From Allomyces arbusculus (Eukaryota; Blastocladiomycota; Blastocladiomycetes; Blastocladiales; Blastocladiaceae): DNA of 64,000 nucleotides. The stretch is taken from contig JADHYV010000076.1 of the NCBI GenBank assembly GCA_027604705.1, positions 24,496 to 88,495 on the forward strand, in the 5' to 3' direction. This document shows, piece after piece, positions 57,895 to 64,000 of the stretch. The notes beneath the pieces are model-generated. The model did not search any database, was not told the DNA's origin, and worked only from the letters and a program-made list of their open reading frames with translations. Within the stretch, counting starts at the first letter, position 1; every line of letters starts with the position of its first letter. The position numbers and the translations under genes are program-made.

Positions 57895-58420
57895 GATCCA
57901 GGCAAAACTTATGGGCGATGAACGAAGTGCTAATGCACATCTTTCTTGCTTTCATAATGGGAGCGTGGCGTCCAACTGAATGTTAACAGTGACGGGCCAG
58001 CATTCTTGTGCGTTTACCAATGATCACTGTTTCGCCTCATGTCTGGCAGCGGGATGTCGTTATCGATGCTACCTTCATCCTCACAGATGCATTCCAATAG
58101 ACTGACTTCTGGCGCCAGGCGGAGAATCGCAAAGACGACCGCCGCAAAATGCCCGAGCGTCGCTTTGACACGCTTCTCATGCTGGAATTGGAAATGGACT
58201 CGACTCCAGTTCAGCGAGCATGAAGAATCCCAACCCAGGAGCCAAGCGCGGAGATGTGACACAATCGTGTGGCCTCACAAGGGCGTTGCTCAAGATTTCG
58301 ACCAAGCTTTGCAAACCTGCTTCGCCTGCCATCAACAGCCGCCTTGCCACTTTCCCGCACTTCTCACCAACTTCTCGCATTGCATCGCGGATCAATCGCA
58401 CTGTGACAGAACATACAATC
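57895..58420. other. Intergenic region between cluster members 2 and 3
   Basis: About 0.5 kb. An open frame into member 3 begins at 58220 but the part before 58421 lacks family similarity, so it is treated as leader and promoter. Confidence 0.45.
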
Positions 58421-60190
58421 ATGAACCCTGAGCTTCCACATCAACACCGTCGCGTTGGACCCGCACCGCGCGTGGAGCAACTTCCTTACCACGTCCTTGA
58501 GCGCATTGCCGAGTTCCTCGGCCAAATGCCCAAGACAAGCTGGCCACGCCACGACTGCGTCTCTGCAATGCATTTTGCATTGGCTGCTCCGACCACATTT
58601 GCACCGTGCCTTCACGCTGTAATCCGCAGGCTCAACCCCTTGTCACACGCCCTGCGTTATGACATGCGTGAACACGGGGGTTTTCAGCCGAAAGCAACGG
58701 ACGTAGGAGGCATGCTCGCCATCAATTTCGGCGGCCGCGCTCAAGTGCTGTTGGTCTTGCCGTTACGTGACCACCGTCGCAGGCCAGTTGTGACCGTGCA
58801 GAATGCACAAGGTCAAGCTCGTTTCGCATCACCTGTATCGTGCAAGTGGTCTCTCGTCATCGTGCCGCTTCGCCAAGTGTCCACGAAAGTGTCGATTTCT
58901 CTTGGCGAACCTATTTCAACTGTCCCACCTCGCTGCCAACGGCTCTCTGTCAGTGGCGAGTTTGGCGGCTCGTGGAGCAGTGTCGTGCTTCCGCCAACGT
59001 TGCTTGAGCTTTACCTCGAAAATGAGTCCTTGTCGACGACTCTCATTGACGCACGACATCTTGTTAATGGGTTCCCTCCTCAACTGCGCACTCTCGCCAT
59101 CATCAATGCATTTCGGCTTTCTCAACCCGATCAGGATGCCATCTTGACGCATATTTTTGAACGCGCACCCCCAACCTTGATGTCAATCACGCTGCTTCAA
59201 GCTTACAAGGATGCATTGATGAACTGCACCAGGCCGGCTTTTGTTTCGCTTCTGCATCGCCTGCCATTGTTGTCTGAATTCGAATTGGGGGCGTGCGAAG
59301 ACGTCATGGGATTGGACACTGTGCTGTCGGCGTTGCCCAAGACTGGTCTGCGCAAACTGTCACTCACTTTCAAGCTGAACGCCAGTAACGATGGCGACGA
59401 AAACGTGGATGCATGGACCCGACTTGCTGCAAGCCTCCCGGCCGTCGTCTCGTCATTTTCTGTCAATTTTATAGGCGGCAGTCATGACCGGCCAAATGTC
59501 AAGGCGCGATTGCTTGCGCTGGTCCCGCGCTTGCCGCTGGCCTCGCGCCAGCTCACCCTGTCCATTGGAACAAGTTCGTGGGATGTTGATGTGAGCACGC
59601 TCGTTCCTTTGGCACCCACACTTCGCTCCTTTGAGCTCTGCAGGTCATATGACTTGATGATCAAGGGTAAACACCTTACACCCCTGCTTGAGCGGCTCCC
59701 CAAATCCGTCACGCGCCTTGACCTGCAGGGGTCAGCCTTGGGTGGCACGGCTGCCATGACAGCGCTCGTCAAGCACTTGCCGCCAACACTCGTTGTCCTG
59801 GACTTGACGCGGTGCAACTTGTTGCATTCTGACTTGAACAAATTTGCCCGTTACGGCCATGGGTGGCCAGCGACCCTGCGCGAGCTCATTCTCCGCAGCA
59901 ATGGAAACCGCAGCGTGGCCAACACCGTCTCAGGCGTGCCACCAATCGACGAGGTGCTGCGTGACACCGAAATCGCCCTGTGGGTTGCCAAACTGCCGTC
60001 TGCGCTGCGCTTCCTTGATGTGCATGGGATGCCCGTATCAGACGGAATGGCAGAAGGGGTTCTTGCAAGGATGACTGCACAACAAGCGTCATGGCGCCGG
60101 TTGACCATGGTGGTGCGCAAGAGATATCTGACAGAAGAGGCGCTCACAAAGTTGCAAACCAAGGTCCACGTACAGATCGAAGGTTTTTGA
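58421..60190 (+). CDS. F-box-like/LRR protein, cluster member 3
   Basis: Intronless, 589 aa. F-box-like start VEQLPYHVLERIAEFLGQMP then AMHFALAAPTTFAPCLHAVI. Next is a segment unique to members 3 and 4, EHGGFQPKATDVGGML and LLVLPLRDHRRRPVVTVQNA, followed by a WSLVIVPLRQV block shared with all members. The LRR portion follows (LLELYLENESL, LRTLAIINAF, LSEFELGACED, LRKLSLTFKL, VTRLDLQGSAL, LVVLDLTRCNL, LRELILRSNG) and a C-terminal DGMAEGVLARMTAQQASWRR block. The start matches that of member 4 (MNPELPHQH against MNPDRPHRH). Likely a substrate adaptor of a ubiquitin ligase, by inference only. Confidence 0.8.
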   Translation: MNPELPHQHRRVGPAPRVEQLPYHVLERIAEFLGQMPKTSWPRHDCVSAMHFALAAPTTFAPCLHAVIRRLNPLSHALRYDMREHGGFQPKATDVGGMLAINFGGRAQVLLVLPLRDHRRRPVVTVQNAQGQARFASPVSCKWSLVIVPLRQVSTKVSISLGEPISTVPPRCQRLSVSGEFGGSWSSVVLPPTLLELYLENESLSTTLIDARHLVNGFPPQLRTLAIINAFRLSQPDQDAILTHIFERAPPTLMSITLLQAYKDALMNCTRPAFVSLLHRLPLLSEFELGACEDVMGLDTVLSALPKTGLRKLSLTFKLNASNDGDENVDAWTRLAASLPAVVSSFSVNFIGGSHDRPNVKARLLALVPRLPLASRQLTLSIGTSSWDVDVSTLVPLAPTLRSFELCRSYDLMIKGKHLTPLLERLPKSVTRLDLQGSALGGTAAMTALVKHLPPTLVVLDLTRCNLLHSDLNKFARYGHGWPATLRELILRSNGNRSVANTVSGVPPIDEVLRDTEIALWVAKLPSALRFLDVHGMPVSDGMAEGVLARMTAQQASWRRLTMVVRKRYLTEEALTKLQTKVHVQIEGF

Positions 60191-60596
60191 GCGGTTATTG
60201 TCGGCATGGGAATGTTTTCGCGTTTGCTCAATGTTGATTTGGATTGTTCTTCTGATTTATATTGACCAAACGCAAAATTTTTTGTCAATGCATTATCTGC
60301 GATCGACGGTAAAGCAACATGATGTCGTGCACAGAAGCAGAGGTCACAACGTTTGTGAAAGCTCTGGACTTGACCGAAGCGAGTCAAAGTCAGGCTGGTC
60401 GACAGCTGTAAGATGTCTGTCGAGTCAACCTTTCCCACATTCTTTGGAACCATTATTGCGCCGTCGCAGCCGAAGCAGAGCTGGAGGCAAATGAAGAAGG
60501 GCCAGCAGCACGTTGCTCCACTAAGATTTCTATCTATCAAATGCGTCAGTTCCAAAATGTTTTGAACGTGGACCGTCATGGCCAGTAATGGCACTA
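60191..60596. other. Intergenic region before the retroelement remnant
   Basis: About 0.4 kb, AT-richer than its surroundings, no gene recognised. It may include eroded retroelement sequence. Confidence 0.4.
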
Positions 60597-60900
60597 ATTG
60601 TCGGAGTGTTCGGCTCGCATGTGTGTGAGTTTTTGCGTCGCCAAGGACGCGTTGCTTTCGTCCAAGCACGTCGAGATCCACGCGCACTGGACCAAGTCGC
60701 CAAGAAGACGATTTGACCTGCAGCGCGTGGACATGGAAAGCCAGATCGCTGACATTTCGACCAAGCCGCTCGCAGCGCCCACGTTTCGCAGGTTACGCGA
60801 CATGATCGGGATCGTGGAGGTCCTGACCGGCGTGTTTAGAGAATGCTCGCCGTGGGGGAATGTCCGAGTGTTCGGCTCGCGTGTGTGAGAGTTCTTTGTT
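60597..60900 (+). mobile_element. Collapsed Ty1/copia LTR retrotransposon remnant
   Basis: The translated part reads ALLSSKHVEIHAHWTKSPRR and then DMESQIADISTKPLAAPTFR, RLRDMIGI. This is the C-terminal end of a copia-type RNase H (SKHIDxRYHF ... QxADxxTKPLxxxxFxxLRxxLG). After it comes a purine tract (GTGGGGGAA, ~60853-60860) and then TGTCCGAGTGTTCGGCTCGC, which looks like a 3' LTR start (TG after the polypurine tract). The same LTR-like start occurs at 60600 (TGTCGGAGTGTTCGGCTCGC) directly before the RNase H fragment. So LTR start and RNase H end are joined with the rest of the element missing. Dead element. Confidence 0.75.
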
Positions 60901-61107
60901 GTTTTCCCCTTGACAGTTTCGTTGTTGGAGTTGGATGGGCTGGATCCACACTGAATCTGCCGTGGCAGCTCTTGATCATGGCTGCCAGTGACGTCTCCTG
61001 CCCGAGACCTTCAAATTCGACACTTTCTGCGAACGACCACATGGCCGCTGACCCCAAGCAACTTCTTGCATTCCATCGATCAATTGCTGCTTTCAGAACA
61101 TACAACA
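60901..61107. other. Leader region of cluster member 4
   Basis: Short gap following the LTR-like sequence; the promoter of member 4 may partly lie in LTR-derived DNA. Confidence 0.35.
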
Positions 61108-62862
61108 ATGAACCCCGACCGACCGCATCGTCACGATTGTGGAGGACTCGTACCACGCTTGGACCAGCTTCCTTACGATGTTCTCGACCGCATCGCCGAG
61201 TACCTTTGTCGAATGCCCAAGGCAACATGGCCACATCGCGCCTGCGTCTCTGCAATGCACCTTGCGTTGGCTGCGCCGGCCACATTCACTCCGTGTCTGC
61301 ATGTGGCCATCCGCACGCTCAATCCTGTTTCGCGACACCTGGGATCCGACATGCGCGACTACGGTGGTTTCCAGCCAAAACCTGAAGACGTGGGGCTCAT
61401 GGTGGCACTCAATCACGACGCCCGCGCCCAAATGCAGCTGGTCTTGCCGTTACGTGACCATCGTCGTAGGCCAATTGTGACCGTGCGTGACGCATCAGGT
61501 CGGGTCCGCTTTGCTACGCCCGTGTCGAACCAGTGGTCTCTTCTAAACGTGCCGCTTTGCCAAGTGGGCACCGAGGTGTCGGTTTTCCATAACGAGCCGA
61601 TTTCTATCGTTCCGCCCCACTGCCGCCGGCTCTCGGTCGCTGGTCGTGTGGGAGGTTTATGGAGCACCGTCGAGATTCCGCCAACATTGCAGGACCTTGG
61701 TCTCAACAGTGGTTCCTTGTCGACGACGCTCACTGATGCACGGAATAATCTTGTTGATCGGTTTCCTCCCCACTTGCGCACGCTCTCCATCATTGATGCA
61801 TTTCACGCGTCTGACCCTAATCGAGACGCCATCTTGGCCCTTCTCTTTGAGTACGCGCCCTCAACGTTGACGTCTATTACATTGCGGAATAGTCATGCAG
61901 AAGCGTTACCGGACCGTGCCAGGGTGGCGCTCGCGACGCTCCTGCAGCGGTTACTGTCATTGTCCCAGATCGAATTGCAGCCTTGTGAAAATGTCCACGG
62001 GCTCGACACGGTCATGGCGGGGCTGCCGAGGACCGGCCTGCGCAAACTTGCTTTGGGGCTCAGGTCGACGACCAGTCATAATGGTGGTGACGAGGATGCA
62101 TGGGCCCGTCTTGCAGCGAGTTTCCCGACCACCGTCCGATCACTTACTATGCGCTTTCTTGGCCGCTGTCATGACCCGCCAATTGTCAAGACCCGTTTGC
62201 TGGTATTGGTCCCGCGCTTGCCCCTGGCCACGCATGAGCTGGCCCTCTCGACCTGCTCCAGTCGGTGGGATAGCGATGTGAGCGCTGTCTTTCCCTTGGC
62301 GCCAATGCTCCGTAGTTTTGCTCTCAGCTCGGGGCAAATGGTCAAGGGCAAACACCTTGCTCCACTGCTGCAGCGGCTCCCATCGTCGGTTACATCTATT
62401 CGTGGCCCGTATACGCCGCTCGGAGGCACAGCGGCCATCATGGCGCTCGTCAGGCACTTGCCGCCGACGCTCGTTGTTCTCGACTTGACACGGTGCGGCC
62501 TGCTGCTTGCCGATTTGAACAAGTTCGCGCTGTACGGTTCAGGATGGCCAGCGACCTTGCGCGAACTCTCTCTCCGCGACAACGGGCACCGCCCGATCAA
62601 TTCGATTACGTGCAAGATGCCGACCGTGGAAGTGCTGCGTGACACCAAGGTTGCTCCTTGGGTCGCCAAATTACCTCCGTCGTTGCGGTTCCTTGACGTG
62701 TATCGAATGGCCGTGACGGACGGGATGGCGGCGGGAATTGTCGCGAGGATGATTGCACATCAATCATCGTGGCGTCGACTAGCCATGGTCGTGCGCGAGG
62801 GGTATCTGACGGACGAGGCTCTCACGAATTTGCAGTTCAAAGTCCTCGTCAAGGTGGAATAG
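61108..62862 (+). CDS. F-box-like/LRR protein, cluster member 4
   Basis: Intronless, 584 aa, close paralogue of member 3. LDQLPYDVLDRIAEYLCRMP then AMHLALAAPATFTPCLHVAI; DYGGFQPKPEDVGLMVALNH; LVLPLRDHRRRPIVTVRDAS; WSLLNVPLCQV; LRR-type strands (LQDLGLNSGSL, LRTLSIIDAF, LSQIELQPCEN, LRKLALGLRS, LVVLDLTRCGL, LRELSLRDNG); and the C-terminal DGMAAGIVARMIAHQSSWRR block. The ATG at 61108 aligns with the start of member 3. An open frame begins earlier (60988), but its first 40 codons have no counterpart. The gene lies about 200 bases downstream of the copia remnant. Confidence 0.8.
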   Translation: MNPDRPHRHDCGGLVPRLDQLPYDVLDRIAEYLCRMPKATWPHRACVSAMHLALAAPATFTPCLHVAIRTLNPVSRHLGSDMRDYGGFQPKPEDVGLMVALNHDARAQMQLVLPLRDHRRRPIVTVRDASGRVRFATPVSNQWSLLNVPLCQVGTEVSVFHNEPISIVPPHCRRLSVAGRVGGLWSTVEIPPTLQDLGLNSGSLSTTLTDARNNLVDRFPPHLRTLSIIDAFHASDPNRDAILALLFEYAPSTLTSITLRNSHAEALPDRARVALATLLQRLLSLSQIELQPCENVHGLDTVMAGLPRTGLRKLALGLRSTTSHNGGDEDAWARLAASFPTTVRSLTMRFLGRCHDPPIVKTRLLVLVPRLPLATHELALSTCSSRWDSDVSAVFPLAPMLRSFALSSGQMVKGKHLAPLLQRLPSSVTSIRGPYTPLGGTAAIMALVRHLPPTLVVLDLTRCGLLLADLNKFALYGSGWPATLRELSLRDNGHRPINSITCKMPTVEVLRDTKVAPWVAKLPPSLRFLDVYRMAVTDGMAAGIVARMIAHQSSWRRLAMVVREGYLTDEALTNLQFKVLVKVE

Positions 62863-63714
62863 GGGCATGCGCTTCCGGTTGGGATTCGAGGTTACAGCGA
62901 TCACTTGCCAAAAATTTGCTTTTTGGTCCAGAATTAATACGTTTTTCGTCTTGTTCTGTGCTGGCTCGTCGACTTTTGCTTGGGATTTACACGCTGGCGT
63001 GACACAGGTTGAGCAGGCAGCATTCAATGACTCTCAAGCTAGTTACGCACAGAAGTGGCGCTTTCAGAGTCAAAGACTCTCGCCAGTGAACACGCGCAAG
63101 TTTGCAGTTCTCAGTTTTGAGTCTCGAGGAGCTGTCCCGTGTTGCAGAATGAGTGCATCAGATGCATGATGTGCTCGTTCCTTCCTGACCCACGGCCAGG
63201 TGGAGAATCGAAAGGATTCATGCGGGAGTCAAATAACAGTATTTCTCGTCCTCGGCATGTACGCTTAATAAAATGTGGACAGGCCAACGACGCCCGCGTG
63301 TTGAAAAGCAACTCTTCAGATCGCTCTGCACGATCATGCCTCTGATTACGAACACAGCCGAAGGGAATGCGAACATCAGAGGCCGGCAGATTTCCTCGCC
63401 GAAAATGCTGGTCGATGTACGAAGATGCAAAGGAGGAACGGTTGGAGGAAAGCAGCCAGCTGGCTGGAGAGGTGAGATGATGATATGCCGCGGGAGAAAA
63501 GGGCAAATTTTGATGCTGACAAACACGCGTTGGTCCAGGTTTTTGCTCGTTTGACTCTGCCGCAGATCCGCCGTCGGCGACCTGACTGCCGCCTTGATCA
63601 CCAACCTCCTTCATGACGCCCCAGCACGAAGCACGGCCAATCGGTGCCGCTGCCGCAACGCCCGCCCTTGCCGACTTGCGGCAATCCGCGCACCGCGTGA
63701 GCGCCGTGCACTTG
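62863..63714. other. Intergenic region between F-box/LRR cluster and pirin gene
   Basis: About 0.85 kb with only unconserved short frames on both strands; probably the 3' UTR of cluster member 4 and upstream region of the pirin gene. Confidence 0.4.
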
Positions 63715-63721
63715 TATAAAA
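63715..63721 (+). promoter_or_regulatory. TATA box of the pirin gene
   Basis: Perfect TATAAAA in a GC-rich surround, 108 bases before the pirin ATG. It is followed by an A/C-rich leader (CAACCACCACAACCACCACC), the same style of leader as the ornithine acetyltransferase gene. Confidence 0.7.
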
Positions 63722-63822
63722 GGCTCGCGCTCCTCGCCGTGGTTCTGGCCGTCATCCTGTTTCGACGACAAGCCGACAGCAGCAACAAGAACACACCAAT
63801 CACAACCACCACAACCACCACC

Positions 63823-64000
63823 ATGCAAGCCGTGACCCCGCTCATCCGCAACGTGGCCCGCACCTACATGGCGCGCGAGCAGGCCGAGGGTGTCGGTGCA
63901 CGTGTGCGCCGTTCGATTGGCACCGTGGGTCTCCGCAACCTCGACCCGTTCTTGATGCTCGACGAGTTTCGCGTGTCGCCGCCCGCCGGGTTCTCGGACC
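63823..64000 (+). CDS. Pirin family protein, 5' part (runs off the window)
   Basis: The first 59 codons are visible. Residues about 20-59 contain EGVGARVRRSIGTVGLRNLD and PFLMLDEFRVSPPAGFSD, the start of the pirin N-terminal cupin (compare EGxGxxVRRSIG...LxxLDPFLxLDEF). Pirins are Fe(II)-binding bicupins acting as nuclear cofactors or quercetin-2,3-dioxygenase-like enzymes. The metal-binding His residues lie beyond the window edge. The ATG has a strong CACCACCATGC context and a TATA box 108 bases upstream. No intron in the visible part. Confidence 0.9.
   Translation, partial: MQAVTPLIRNVARTYMAREQAEGVGARVRRSIGTVGLRNLDPFLMLDEFRVSPPAGFSD

Noticed and set aside
63111-63863. 250-aa minus-strand frame overlapping the pirin start
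   Set aside because: Antisense to the pirin promoter and first codons; no recognisable domain.

Overview
The window reads as nuclear DNA of a zoosporic, early-diverging fungus. Blastocladiomycota such as Allomyces is my best guess, by inference only. It is GC-rich, nearly every gene is cut by short introns (about 54-104 nt, GT-AG with a few apparent GC-AG), and genes lie on both strands a few hundred bases apart. The gene set mixes fungal functions (mitochondrial ornithine acetyltransferase, a cell-wall type GT2 glycosyltransferase) with functions usual in flagellated or motile cells (katanin p60, tubulin-tyrosine-ligase-like enzyme, zizimin-type DOCK GEF, Phactr-like actin/PP1 protein). No prokaryotic operon, CRISPR array or phage feature is present.

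Layout: 1-5.3 kb holds the 3' part of a homeobox gene (+), a TTLL gene (-) and a ubiquitin C-terminal hydrolase (+). 6.2-26.2 kb is a duplicated, accessory-looking block. Two intact copies (+) and one broken inverted copy of an unrecognised three-TM protein family (here 'family A') flank a tandem duplication of [C2 + class-3 lipase, RCC1-like]. In the left duplicate the RCC1-like partner has decayed to a relic. A katanin p60 gene is inserted to the right. 26.7-34.7 kb carries a divergent pair of cytoskeletal regulators: a Phactr-like RPEL protein (-) and a 12-exon zizimin-type DOCK gene (+). 34.7-51.5 kb is more ordinary: a dead F-box/LRR copy, CCT1 (-), a GT2 glycosyltransferase (-), a large low-complexity nuclear-looking orphan (-), a DH-PH RhoGEF (+) and an ArgJ-type enzyme (+). 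51.9-62.9 kb is a birth-and-death cluster of F-box-like/LRR genes (four intact intronless genes, two relics, all +), with a collapsed Ty1/copia element between the last two. A pirin gene starts at the right edge.

Functional links are inferential. DOCK and DH-PH proteins are both activators of Rho-family GTPases, the RPEL protein would sense G-actin, and TTLL and katanin both act on microtubules (polyglutamylated tubulin is a known stimulus for severing enzymes). Exon coordinates were worked out by hand from reading frame, splice consensus and family conservation, and have not been checked against transcripts.
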